DNA from: Ipomoea triloba
Lineage: Eukaryota > Streptophyta > Magnoliopsida > Solanales > Convolvulaceae
Length of the DNA stretch: 64,000 nucleotides
Assembly (NCBI RefSeq): GCF_003576645.1
Contig: NC_044917.1
Coordinates: 2,107,923 to 2,171,922 of the forward strand
Direction: 5' to 3'
Below, piece by piece: positions 44,826 through 57,101 of this stretch. Both the position numbers and the translations under genes were made by a program. Position 1 is the stretch's first letter, and every line of letters begins with the position of its first letter. The notes beneath the pieces are model-generated. The model saw nothing but the letters and a program-made list of their open reading frames with translations. It was not told the DNA's origin and ran no database searches.

Positions 44826-45737
44826 ATGATCGTCGACTCAATAGCCATGGAAAGAGATACTGGAATGTCCCTTTCCAATGAGAAGCGGCCTCTGGAAGGG
44901 TTCAATACTGTTAGAGAAACTAAAACGCATTCAGAGAATGGTCCAAATGCTCTGGTACCCATTAATCATGGTGAGTCTTATCCTGTTTCTTCTGATCAGA
45001 AATTAGGGAACAAGGTCTGTCACTGATTGAATCTTACTAACCGGAGGCAATGAACAATGCTGATGCACTGAGTTTTCTAGATTTTCTTTCTTTTTCTGTT
45101 TCAATTTTACAGCTTATTGGGCAATTTCTGTTGGTTCTGTCGTCTAATTATCCTCAGATCAATGGGGGAAATTAGGCAATTGATTATATCTTAATGTTGG
45201 CAACTGGAAACCAAATATTGTACACACAAACATGCAGTTGCAGACAAAAATGAACATTTTTTTAGCGGTTAATAAATTATGTTTATGCGTTTCCCAGCTG
45301 CCATTGCATGGCAGGAATGCAGAAGCAGATGGACCGGGGGTACATCACAGAGGTCAAAAATGGCGCTGGACGATCCAATCATAAGGTAAAACTTCCTTTT
45401 CACTATAGCATTCTAAAGCATGACATCTTTTCTTCTTTTATAGTTTTGTTTTACTACTAAACAACTTATTTTACGACGTTTTGTTTGCAGTTGGTCAATG
45501 ACATATGAAGAGTTGTTGTCAACTAATGAACCTTTTGCCAAGCGAATTCCCTTGCGCGTAAGCATTCAAGAAACACATCTCTGTTAGCGTCGTGTTAAAG
45601 ATGTTCCTTCCCCTTCGATCTGTCTTCTTGGCTGTAGGAATGGTTTGTTGAGGTTAAATTGGATTGGTTTGTGGATTTTACAGGAGATGGTAGACTTCTT
45701 GGTTGATATTTGGCACGACGATGGACTTTTCGACTAG
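44826..45737 (+). CDS. Short DUF4050-family protein
   Basis: Four coding exons: 44826-44970, 45298-45385, 45491-45557, 45684-45737, all GT-AG and in phase, giving 117 residues. The assembled C-terminal half carries the plant DUF4050 signature I remember: INHAAIAWQECRSRWTG, DDPIISWSMTYEELLSTNEP, and the ending EMVDFLVDIWHDDGLFD. The conserved C-terminus supports the four-exon model. Function is unknown. Start uncertain: ATG 44826 is the first in frame after a possible acceptor at 44822, and ATG 44847 lies in an excellent context (GCCATGG). An upstream exon (about 43380-43414) contains ATGATG but joins out of frame. The substitution KRIPLR for the usual EPIPLx is a small departure from the family. 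Confidence 0.82.
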
Positions 45738-47149
45738 GTAACATTTGATGAACTGATTTAAGGATAGCATATTGTGGAGACAGATAGATGTTCTTATTGT
45801 TGCTGCAGGGCAATGAGCATATACAATGGCAAACATAGCTGACTGCCTGACTCAAATTGCTGTAATACTCATGTTTTCTATGAGACATTTCTCATCTTTC
45901 AGAATGTAATGAGCAGACCTACAGACCACATCACTTGTTAAGTTGTTCTGACAAAAGCAATATTTATTATAAGAAAAATTGCATTTCTTGTCTCTCAATT
46001 TTTATTTTTTTTTATAAATATTACTCCGTATTATTTAGCAACATCACGAGTCACAATAACTCCGCAATTTGTAAATTATTACACAAAGGATATAATGTTG
46101 AAAAAAATTTGACTCATAACCTTCTTCACTCACTTGGTCGCTCTTTTCAAGACTAAATTTATAAAGGTTATTTTAATATTAAACTGTTAACTTTATTAAA
46201 TTTATAAATAATTAACTATCATTAACTTTATAAATATAAAGCTATATAAATAAATAAAAGATTAATAAATAATATTATTACACTTGAGATGATTTATTTA
46301 TAGGTCACACTTGTGCGGGACGGGACGAGTTGTGTCGGATCAATATGTAAATGTAATACTTATACTATCAAATGTAATACTAATTATGAATAAAGTAAAG
46401 TGTTTGTTATTTATAATGGAAAATGTAATAATTTTGAGGACAAATGTAATACTTTTACATTTTGATGTAAAAGTATTACTTGGTACATTTTTATCAAAAA
46501 TATTACATTTTAAATTCAAAGTCGTTTTAAAATATTACTCTGTACTTTTTCTTTTTCTTTTTTTTTGAGAAAATTACTCTGTACTTTTAAATTCACAGTG
46601 GGTGAAGGAAAATGTAAGGGATAATATAATACGGAATATTTTTATGAAAAAAATAATACTTTTACATCAAAATGTAAATGTTTACATTTGTTATCAAAAT
46701 ATTATGTTTTCCTTAGTAACAAATACCTCAATAACAAATACTTTATTCCTAATTAATATTATATTTATTAGTATAATTTTTGTATTTCATATTAACCCAA
46801 CACATTAGTATTACATTTATTAGTACAAGTTTTTGTCTTTATTTATTTGCATTAGTTATAGGACTAGCTAAATAAAGTGAAATAGTATAATATGCCTTCC
46901 TTCCCGCCTAAGACTAACGAAATCAAAACGTCCACTTTTCATCCATGTCCATCATCACTAACACATTCCTTCTCCGCTACTTTCGTCCCCATCTTTCCAT
47001 CTCTCCTAACCAAAATATCTCTCTGTTTAAGTTCATACGTGTGAGAGTATACATCTCTGCGTACAACTAACTATATGTAGAGCCTGCGGTGATCGATCTT
47101 CAGCTGTTTTAACTCTGTCTGGTTGTGATTTGTGAATCGATCTGCTGAA
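45738..47149. other. Intergenic between DUF4050 and carboxypeptidase genes
   Basis: Contains the DUF4050 3' UTR and a repeat region at 46340-46860 of inverted ATGTAATACTTTTACAT units. The last 200 bases before 47150 are more pyrimidine-rich and probably include the carboxypeptidase promoter and leader. No other gene seen. Confidence 0.5.
46340..46860. repeat. AT-rich fold-back region of ATGTAATACTTTTACAT units
   Basis: The string AATGTAATACTTTTACAT is followed at once by its inverse ATGTAAAAGTATTACTT (46443-46480), and further copies lie around 46340-46380, 46500, 46650-46690 and 46805-46830 in both orientations. The upstream edge is GC-rich (GTGCGGGACGGGACGAG). Likely a degenerate MITE; limits are approximate. 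Confidence 0.6.
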
Positions 47150-49659
47150 ATGGAGAGGTCGATCGTTGTATCTCTTCTCGTATTCCTATTCGTTCTCTCG
47201 CTTTCATCTTGTTTGGGGGATGATTTATTCCCTTCGAATTTGAGGTTTGAGTCCGCGCAGGCGGAGAGGATGATCAGAGAGCTGAATTTGTTCCCCAAGG
47301 AGTCCGTCAACATCGTCCCACGGGGCTCGCTTTCTACAGCCGAGCGGGGCCCCAAGCTCGTGGAGAAGCTGTTCAAGTTCCCCAACCTCGCCGATTGCAA
47401 CGCCTCCGTTGAGGATTTAGGTCACCATGCCGGCTACTTTAAGATCCAAAACTCTTATGCTGCTAGGTATTTATGTATTTTTGTTCTGTTTTATGGTGAA
47501 CTTACTAAATTCTTTTTGACATTATTGAACATTCAACCCCGAGGATTTTAATTTTGGTACATTGTATAATTGCTCGTTTTTGATCCATTATCAAGTGAAG
47601 CATTGCTGTTCTTCGTTCGTGATGAATCACTTTGTGTTCAACCCTATATGATTAGCTGCTCTAATAGAGTGTAGGTTCCTGAATTGACTATGTAAGGATT
47701 ATACTGCATGTGGAGATTCTATACGGACAAAGTAGAAAGACTGTTGATAATTTTGACACCATCACTTCATCAGTGTTCCTTAAATGTTTTTTCATACTTT
47801 AGTAGTTTACACTGAGAAGTCATGGCTGTAGCATTAAAATTATGACTACAATGGATTGCACATTTGAGGTCAACATATCCACAAATTTCATCCAATTCAT
47901 GCCTTACTGTGCCTAGCTTTGTTTTTTTCCTAGTCTCCACAACTTCCAAAGGTTTCCTTTGCCTAGACTGAACTGTGATTCTGTATGTAGGATGTTCTAC
48001 TTTTTCTTTGAATCACGCCGTGGCAAAAAGGATGACCCTGTTGTTATTTGGTTGACTGGAGGTCCAGGCTGCAGTAGTGAGTTGGCACTTTTCTATGAGA
48101 ATGGACCTTTCCAAATTGCAAATAACCTGTCACTAGTATGGAATAAGTATGGATGGGACAAGGTACTTTGATGATTTTGCAAATCAGCTTTTGGTTTGAT
48201 GCTCTAATATGTTGAAGTTAGTATTGCATGGTAGAAGAGCATGATGAATAAAGTTTTAAATTTTTGTTAACATCCTCCTTTTCACTGCAGACTTGACTGA
48301 GTGCTTTTACTAAGAATTTATATTGTTCCAATAATTATAATTTGGAATTTGAGTTTTTGACAATAGAATTCATATGAGGTGTGTACATGTAGAGGTTCTT
48401 GAATGATGCATGTATGTGAATATATAATTTCTACGTAATTGAGCAATGTCAATGGCTTAATGCTGGAGTTTCTCCATTAAGCTGTCCTGTCTATCTCAAA
48501 TTGTGTTTACTGGATTCTTTGTTATGTAACTTTGAGTTACTATAAGTCCTTTTTGTTAATTTTATATTATATATGATGAATCTTTTCTAATAGGGATGCA
48601 ATAGATTTGACATGTTTACCTTGCAGGTCTCTAATCTTTTGTATGTTGACCAACCTATTGGGACTGGCTTCAGTTACAGCTCTGACAAACGCGATATTCG
48701 TCACAATGAAGAAGGCGTTAGCAATGATTTATACGACTTTTTGCAGGTTAATTTTGTCACTTGCTTAAATCGACTTTTCAAGTGAATATGGAAATTGTTT
48801 CCTGCTTGTGCTTTTGTTTCTCTAATTTGAAATAAGTCATAGAATAGGTTATTTGGCTGTAATCTTTGTGTGTTTAACTGTTACGTTGAACAATGTTTCT
48901 TACAAAAGCAAGGGGAATTACCTTTAACACTTCATTGCTTTTTGCTAGCTACATTTCCATTTACTATCATGTCTTATGCATGGTAGATTGTAAGATAACT
49001 CTTTTTTTTCTTCTTAGTTTTTATTAACTTGTGTTTTGAGGTCCCAGATCGATAAATATTAAAGGCAGACCTTAGTCATATTGATGGGGTAATGGAGTGT
49101 CATTATTTGCCATCTTCTATCATGACAAGTACCAGTGTACCCCTGACCAGTATTATCCCTTTCTTTCCACATTGAGTGGACTAGGAGGTTGACAATTGTA
49201 AGCAGCAGAAGTACATAATGTGATTAAAAAATGATATTTAGATTCTCTAATATAAGAAATAGACTAAAATTATAGGGCTTTTTTTTTTTTTTTAAAAGTA
49301 AAAATTGTAACATTGCCTGTCCTCTACTGCATTGTATCTGTTTCTAGGCAATCACATTCTTTAGTGACTGGATTTTCTCTTTCTTTGACAATATCTAGCA
49401 TGCTATTCAATTTAAGCTGAGACACATGGCTAAGGTCATTACTTTAGGCGTTACACTTGAACTTCAGCATTTCCTATGTTAATATACAACATTAGTTGAG
49501 TGGGATGGCATTTAATTTGTAACTTGTTATCTCTCATATGATTTTGCATATGATAATTTCTTTAGGGAGTAGTGCATCATGCCTTCATCTGTTATAGATA
49601 AAGGGATTGGTTTATGGTGTTTCCCCTAAATTTGAGATCAGTGTGATTTTATCCTCTCT

Positions 49660-49693
<34 letters not shown>

Positions 49694-49985
49694 TTTNNNN
49701 NNNNNNNNNNNNNNNNNNNNNNNNNNNNNNNNNNNNNNNNNNNNNNNNNNNNNNNNNNNNNNNNNNNNNNNNNNNNNNNNNNNNNNNNNNNNNNNNNNNN
49801 NNNNNNNNNNNNNNNNNNNNNNNNNNNNNNNNNNNNNNNNNNNNNNNNNNNNNNNNNNNNNNNNNNNNNNNNNNNNNNNNNNNNNNNNNNNNNNNNNNNN
49901 NNNNNNNNNNNNNNNNNNNNNNNNNNNNNNNNNNNNNNNNNNNNNNNNNNNNNNNNNNNNNNNNNNNNNNNNNNNNNNNNNNNNN

Positions 49986-50033
<48 letters not shown>

Positions 50034-51862
50034 CTAGTTTACTTTTTTGAAGGTATAGAGAAATCTTTCAAAGTTATATGTGAAAGTAACAGAATGCATA
50101 CATGCTATTTCTGCTTATAAACAACTTATTAGTATATTAATGTTTTAGGCTTTCTTTACAAAACATCCTGAGTATGCAAAGAATGACTTTTTCATTACTG
50201 GAGAATCATATGCTGGGCACTACATTCCCGCATTTGCTGCAAGGATACACAAGGGAAATAAAGCCAATGAAGGGATTCATGTAAACCTCAAGGTAATGTA
50301 TTTTAGAAACTATTTACAGCTGTTGCTCTTATTCTTATTCTCCCTCTAACTTGAAAGTGATTGAAAAGGGATTTGCGATCGGTAATGGGCTCACTGATCC
50401 AGCAATTCAATATAGAGCTTACCCTGATTATGCATTTGACATGGGAATAATTTCTGAGTCTGATCGGCAGCGCATCAACAAGGTGGTCCCACTGTGTGAG
50501 GCTGCAATAAAACTATGTGGTAACAAATATTTTTCCTTTCTTTTCTCAGGTTCCTTGTATGGGAAAAAGAGGTTTTTTTCTTTGGGGGGGTGGGGGGGTG
50601 TCGAGTTTCCTTATAAAATAGCTTCCGTGTTTTTGAATTGTCTGAGGCATAAACACATTCCCTTATATTATTCCTGTTTTCCTCCTGAATGTTCTCTTCT
50701 TTAAATGATGCAGGAACCAATGGGACTATTTCTTGCGTGGCAGCCTACGTAGTTTGCAATGCCTTATTTAATTCTATTATGGCACGTGCTGGTAATATCA
50801 ATGTAAGGAAATTATTACGTCCTCTTTGATATATTGTTATTCCATCCACACTGTAAGTGGTGGCTTTCACAATATAATCTATAATCATCAAACTAGTTGT
50901 CAAGGGAAATGCAATGCTAAAAGCCCATATAACATATAGAGATTATGCCAGATAGTTTAGACTTTCTCTGTTGAAGATCAGAATATCATGTACTGTATAA
51001 AGTTGTTAGCATAAGTGGACTGGTCCGAAGGCTCTCAAGCTTCCTTTTCTGGTTTTGACCAAATAAGAAAAGTCTTGTTTGAATACTTGGTGGGATACAT
51101 CATGGTTGACCTGAACAATTGATATTTGCAGTACTATGACATCAGAAAGAAGTGTGAGGGGCGTCTCTGCTATGACTTCTCAGGCATGGAACATATGCTC
51201 AATGAGAACTCTGTCAAAAAAGCTCTAGGAGTTGGTGATATAGATTTTGTCTCGTGTAGTACTACTGTTTACAAGGCTATGCTCGTTGACTGGATGAGAA
51301 ATCTTGAAGTGGGCATCCCTGCTTTGCTTGAGGATGGAATAAGGTTGCTTGTTTATGCTGGAGAGTATGATCTTATTTGCAACTGGCTTGGTATGGCATT
51401 TTTACATTATTTGTCCTCCAAACCTGTAGTTTTATTGGAAACTAATTTCTTTTAAATTGAGTAGGTAATTCGAGATGGGTTCATGCCATGAAATGGTCTG
51501 GTCAGAAAGAGTTTGTAGCATCTTCTGAAGAACCTTTTGAAGTTGATGGCTCAGAAGCAGGATCATTAAAAAGCCATGGACCTCTCAGTTTCCTCAAGGT
51601 CTCATTCTTTTCCTTCTTTGACTCCAATGCCCCTTTTTCTTTGATACATTTTCATTTTGTAACAGCGAATTGTTGTCAGTCGAACTAACAATGCAATTTC
51701 TTGCCCCGGTTTTATTAATTATGAACAAAACAGGTCCAAGATGCTGGACACATGGTTCCCATGGACCAGCCGAAAGCTGCACTCAACATGCTGGAGAAGT
51801 GGACTGCAGGCTCGCTTTCTGGGAGAATGGCTGAGCCTCAAAATTTGATATCTTCAATGTAA
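47150..51862 (+). CDS. SCPL48: Serine carboxypeptidase-like protein, SCPL48/49 type
   Basis: Nine exons in phase: 47150-47466, 47991-48162, 48627-48746, 50149-50292, 50369-50519, 50714-50802, 51132-51390, 51465-51598, 51734-51862, giving 504 residues. The start is the ATG at 47150; an in-frame extension to 47132 exists but the hydrophobic signal peptide ([18 protein letters not shown]) begins directly after the later Met. It is an S10 carboxypeptidase of the secretory/vacuolar system. Catalytic residues: Ser223 in GESYAGHY, Asp411 in GEYDLICNW, His468 in DAGHMVP. The substrate-binding loop is [23 protein letters not shown] is typical of the carboxypeptidase III-like group, so peptidase rather than acyltransferase activity is likely. 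Introns 1 and 3 are long; intron 3 contains an assembly gap. No break in the frame. Confidence 0.93.
49697..49985. other. Assembly gap (289 N) within carboxypeptidase intron 3
   Basis: A run of 289 N flanked on both sides by T homopolymers (about 49660-49696 and 49986-50033). The gap falls within an intron, so the coding exons are not affected. It probably marks a homopolymer or collapsed poly(T) retroelement tail that could not be assembled. Confidence 0.98.
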
Positions 51863-54800
51863 TCTGTAAACAGTTTCTTGAATCTCATGAATAGAGTTTA
51901 GATTTCAAATAAATAATTACAATCTTAGGCTGTCTTGTTTAATATTGAAACGAACTGCACCTAGGTCCTTTGATCAACAGACTACTGATTGGCTCCAACT
52001 ATAATTATGTTTGGGCTGCTTTGCCATCGTTTGGTGTTGCCTTTTGTCATGAACCCAGTTTGTATACTATTCTGTTTCCCAAAATTATCTCTATTCAGAT
52101 ATCAACTTTTCTGTTCGCTTGAATTACTTATTGAGGAATTATAAGAGAATTGGTTATCAATTTTTGTAATAATATTATTAATGAAAATTTTTAAGTATTA
52201 AAAGTGACATTAGCTTTCCAACTGTTCCTCTTTTAACTAATCTAAATTAAATATAATTATATTGCATAAAAAAATAAGGTAATATTTAATCATTGTCATA
52301 CTTTTAGTGACCAGGTAGACTTCAATCTTTGTCACAAAATCACAAATATAGAGTTTGAATTTGAATGAAATTTTTGTATACAAGAGTGTAAGTCGGCGAA
52401 ACCAAAAACTTAGGTTAAAAAATTGCCATTATTAATCAGAAATCAAAAAAAAAAATTTATTACTCGGAGTCTATCACATAACAACTTTAAAATTAAAAAC
52501 ACGTAATATTTTATTTTCTTTTAAACCAAGAAACATAATATATTAATTACACACAAATTGTTAACAACAGGTATAGAATATGTTATGTAAATACATAAGA
52601 TGTTGATTAACATATCGTATATCTATATTTAACATATTATGTACCTGTTTATGTGAAGTTATCATATTTTATGTCTATAATTATCATGTGTTATGTCTTT
52701 AATTTATTTATAGACATACAAACAATTAATTATATGTACAAAATTTGTTATCTGCAAATATAAAACCTAAAGATTATTTTTAGACAAGGTCCAGGTAGAC
52801 CAGATACATGGTATAATTTGGCCCAAAGTCACCCAATGACAGAAAGTTGCCTCTATTCCGTTTCATGCTTTTCGAACTTTAGGCGACTCAGGCAAGGATG
52901 ATTATGATGTATCGCTGTGTACAAGAAATCTGAAAATCAGTTGCATCAACAGAAGACAACAACTCATCACACTTGGATGTATATGTATTTCATCGTCGGA
53001 AAAATCACATCCAAATAAAGATCCAAAGCAGCTCGCGGTTTTCAGATGTCTTTACTGTGATCTGTAAGCTGAGGTTTCTATCCATTCTTTTCATCTCTCC
53101 CGTCATTAAACGCTTATACATGCAGCAAAGAGGGATGGAAATAGTGAGAATCAGCTAAATTTTGGATTTTGAAATTTGGGCATTTATTTCTTGGTAGGAA
53201 TTGATTGATAGATTCCTCTGGGGTTTGGATTTTTGAGGTTAATGATTTTGCTATTTGATTTTTGAAAACAAACAAGTTTTTGTTTAGGAGATAACTCCTT
53301 GGAGTTGCCATGCTAATTATATTATATTTTGAACTTGGAGTTGCCATGCTAATTTTTTTTTTTTTTCTGAGTCTTTTCCCTATAGGTATAGGAAATTGTC
53401 TCCAATGTAATTTATCATGGACTGATAAAATTTCCTGAATTGCACTGCAAGTCTCTGTATACTTCACTCAGTGGTTTGCTCTGTAAGACCATTTATTTTA
53501 GCTGAAATAGTGAAATGTGTTCTTTTCTTTTTAATGGGGGTATGTGCTTCTTTTCCTTTTCTTTTTTGACAATGAATAGTTAATCGCTGCTTTCAAACTA
53601 TCTGCAGGTTGCACATTTTTTTGCATTTGCCAATTGACCACAAACGAGCTTGTAAGGGGGCACATGATCTATGTTTGAGTAAGATACGATTGGATATCGC
53701 GCTAGAATTAGATATTGTATTATTTGTCTTTTCTTGATTACGTTGGAAGACTAATATTAAGTTATACATCTTTATCTCTTTATTACTGTTTACTATGGAG
53801 TATAAAGTAATTTTGGTAACTTAGCCTGACAGTTTCTGGTATGCATCAAGTCAAAGAATAAGAGCAATGTGTTGTCTCTATGTAATATGTATGAGACTTA
53901 ACAATTCCACTTTTGAGTTGTGAGATTTACAAGAGACTGAAATTCTAGGTGTTAAACACTCCAAGGAACACAGATCAACATGTATAGATTTTAGCATTTC
54001 TTTCAGTGTGTTGGGGGGGTTTTCTAAAATGATGCAAATCCTAAATGCACCTGCTATGGTTTGCAGGAAATAGGTGCAAAAAGTCCAAAATGTATGTGCA
54101 ATGCTTTTGAACTTAAATGCTAGGTGGAATAGGATGGGGATACTAGGGAGGCCATTTATTTGGTAAATTGTTGATTGGGTACAAATGTACAATCAGAAAT
54201 GAACCGAAGAAACCTATTGAGATTTATTAGGATTTTGGTTTTTGGTTGGTATATCACCCAGAAGTGTAAGGAATCCTTGGTTGAGAACTTATTGGAGGCC
54301 ACCCAATCACATGGAGTGTGAAAGTCGTTCATTGGCGTGGTTCACCATTAGTTCCACACTTCCACACCTAGTTACTTCATGATCTGGTAAATGTATTTCA
54401 CTCACCAAGTTATTGGAGTCCATGATCTAGTTTTAGGATGTGATCAGTTGGCTGAATATCAAGTAAAACGACATCAATAGGGGCATGCTTTATTGTGTGA
54501 ATCATGAACTCTCCAGTTCGTGGGTGGTTGTAAAGATTTTATTATTTTGCAAGGGAACCCATAAACATTTTTTTTTGGGGGGGGGGGGGGGGGGATTGGT
54601 TACATCTAAGGGTAAATGTCTATTCTTTCTAGAATGTCATAATGGAGCTTTTACCTTATCTAGGTAGTTAACTGGATAAGTAATTCTAGTATTTGCCATT
54701 TGCTTTGTTTGATCAATGGATAATACCACTCGTTATTAATGCATCTTTAAATTGCTGGCATAGTGGCATGATAACTGGTTTAAGAAGGATACGTAAGTGG

Positions 54801-55152
54801 AACCGGGATTCATCTGTCATTGCTTTATGATGGACCTACCCATCTTTGAGTATACCCGGTAGTATAGCTAGGATAAGTTCAGCCCATCTTGTTTACTTAT
54901 AGTGATATAGGACAGGAAAACGTTACTGTAACCTCCTCTTAATACTATTGACTAGTGTTTCTATAATATTTTGCTGCTGAGAATTATTATATCTGTTCAA
55001 TTTCCCAAAACGATCTTATCCAAGTAATCGTGCTTAGAAATATATCATTTGCAATGTTTTCTGTTTATTTATTATGGAGCCCAACTCAGATAATTATCTT
55101 TGGCGTCTGGCATATTTGTTTGTTTCTCACTTTCTGTCATTAAATTTGCCAG
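51863..55152. other. Intergenic region and probable leader of the BORCS8-like gene
   Basis: AT-rich to about 52850. A more mixed segment follows with a plausible splice donor GATCT/GTAAGC at 53063, which may close a 5' exon of the BORCS8-like gene. The remaining 2.1 kb would then be an intron. It includes an 18-base G run at 54577-54594. No separate gene seen. Confidence 0.45.
54577..54594. repeat. Poly(G) run
   Basis: Eighteen consecutive G preceded by a T run. Possible sequencing or assembly weak point; could also form a G-quadruplex. Confidence 0.85.
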
Positions 55153-55981
55153 CAATGATGAGCCTTTGGCCTTAAAGAGGATGCACGAGTTTTCTGCAGT
55201 TGATGGTTTTTCGGAGATAACCAGTAGCTTGGCAGACATGATAAAATTTCTGGCAAACGAACCCTCGGTGGGTCTTTTCTACATTCAACAACATACCCAC
55301 AATGCAGTACCCAACCTTGTCAATCTTAACAATACTGTGGCGAAGAAATCTCATGAGGTGACTTTGCATATGGAAGATTTAGAGGATTCTATAACGATGA
55401 TGGGATCAATGAAAGAGTTTGGCTTTCCAATTGCTGAAGAGATGATCAAAGAGATTAAACATTCCCTGGCTGTCATGTCAACTAACCAACCGAAAAAAGG
55501 GTTAATAAATGCCCGTGCCCCCAGTTCAAGTTTCGGGATGGGGAGAAGTACTTCATGGGGCCCTTCAACGTGGAGCCTTATGACTACAAACAGCATGGAG
55601 CAGCAAGATAGTGAGAACAGCAGTTATTTGTCGAATGTGTTCAAATCTGCTAGGCAAAGAGCTAGCAACTTCAGGTGGACTCAAATTGAAACCCGAGAAC
55701 CTATTCAAGTGAAGCATGAGCCCTCGTTGTCTTCCCAAAACCAGGCTTCATCAGCTGCAGATGCAAGTTCTTCATCAACTATTGCCAAGACAGGCATCGA
55801 TGAGTTCCCCTTGCTGAGTCAAACAGATGAAGCGCTACACGAGTCACAGGTGAATCGGAGCTTGTCCCATGGTCAGTTGCTGTCTTTGTCAAATAACTAC
55901 GAGGAATTTAGGGCTAACAAGGAAGCAAAACTGGAAGAGTGGTTGGAAGGAACAGGTGATCAGCAAGATAGGACTGAATAA
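55153..55981 (+). CDS. BORCS8/MEF2BNB-like protein, start unresolved
   Basis: A long open exon follows the acceptor TTTGCCAG at 55152 and encodes about 276 residues to the stop. The N-terminal 120 residues carry the motif LANEPSVGLFYIQQHTHNAV, the core of BORCS8 (the animal BORC subunit that helps position lysosomes through Arl8), followed by VNLNNTVAKKSHEVTLHMED and a probable coiled coil. The rest is a plant-type tail rich in Ser and Gln with GMGRSTSWGPSTW and NVFKSARQRASNFRW blocks, and an acidic end (EEFRANKEAKLEEWLEG). The role in plants is not established. The first ATG in frame is at 55181 (MHEFSAVDG). The preceding residues (SNDEPLALKR) look conserved, so another exon may supply the start. 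The candidate exon ending at 53063 keeps the frame open but shows no ATG. Confidence 0.78.
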
Positions 55982-57101
55982 CATGAAAATGCAAATAAAC
56001 GGTCAGGGAATCAGGTTGTCCATGCTTTGGCTAAGGAAGCTATTTCTTTACCTGGCTATGTGGAATGGTTCGATACTCCCCCTAACTTCATTGTGGATGT
56101 TTTGGATTTTGATAGTTCTAATTAATATAGTTCCGTTACTTGAAAAAAAAAAACATGAAAAAGCAGATGGGATTCATTATTCTGGGCAACATATAATGCT
56201 TTCTTGTGAAGGGCTCTATATGTATCATTGCTGGTTGACCCTTTGTAGCTGAATAAATGCCAAAGTAAAAAAGAAAAGTCACAAGGGATGAAAAATATTG
56301 TTGAATTTAGGGGACAAGATTGCATGTAATCCAAAATTAATTGATTTTACAGATTGTATTATGATTGTTCATCCTGGTGCTGTCTCCTGAACCTGAGTAA
56401 TTCCCAATAAAAAAAATAAAAAAAAAACAAAACAAAACAAAACAAAAAACCTTGATTTCCTAGAGAAGATTCATAGTTTTTTTTTTAAAAAAAAAATTAA
56501 ATTAAAAAATTCTAGCAATGCTATATTGCTATGAGCTTGACCAGATAAAAAAGTATTGTGTCGCAAGTTCAATCAAAAAAGTGTTATAATAATCAAATTT
56601 TAACTTTTCAATACAAAATTATATTTTATCCACTCAACTACTCTTTTTAGGTCATGTTTATTTTCTTTGAAGTATAACTTTAATAAACATATGGTATGTA
56701 TATTGTAACATAATTTTTTTTTTAAAGTAGCATTTTCCGTAAATCTCAACCAAATCAAACTGTGAAGTGATTTGAACAGATCAATTTCATATAGTGATGC
56801 CTGTGATGGTAGTTTCTTTAGTTACCCTAAAGAAAGGAAATTCTGGATTTCTAGGCCGCAAGAACTTCCCGGGCCACAGTACTCTGTTAGTTATCCTTTA
56901 GCCACGAGCCCACGAGCAAGCTTACTGTTTAGCCCACATTCACAGGCAGAGTGGCTACAGAAACGTGGGAAGAGATGGATGCACGCTAGATGTTTGAATA
57001 AATTACCGAAAGAGCTACTGTTATTTGTTTACTTTGGTGTTGCACGATGCTAAACTCGTTCGAGTGATTTCGGCAGGAAATTGAGTCTTCTGGAACTGAA
57101 G
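55982..57101. other. 3' UTR of BORCS8-like gene and upstream region of L18 gene
   Basis: After the BORCS8-like stop come about 350 bases of likely 3' UTR, an (AAAAC)n-like stretch near 56425 and A/T-rich DNA. At 56772-57053 an open frame of 93 codons has a more balanced composition (RKFWISRPQELPGPQYS, SPRASLLFSPHSQAEWL). I do not recognise it. It could be a leader exon of L18 or a relic. Confidence 0.4.

Noticed and set aside
49607..50050. 147-codon frame across the assembly gap
   Set aside because: It consists of unknown bases and poly(Phe) from poly(T).
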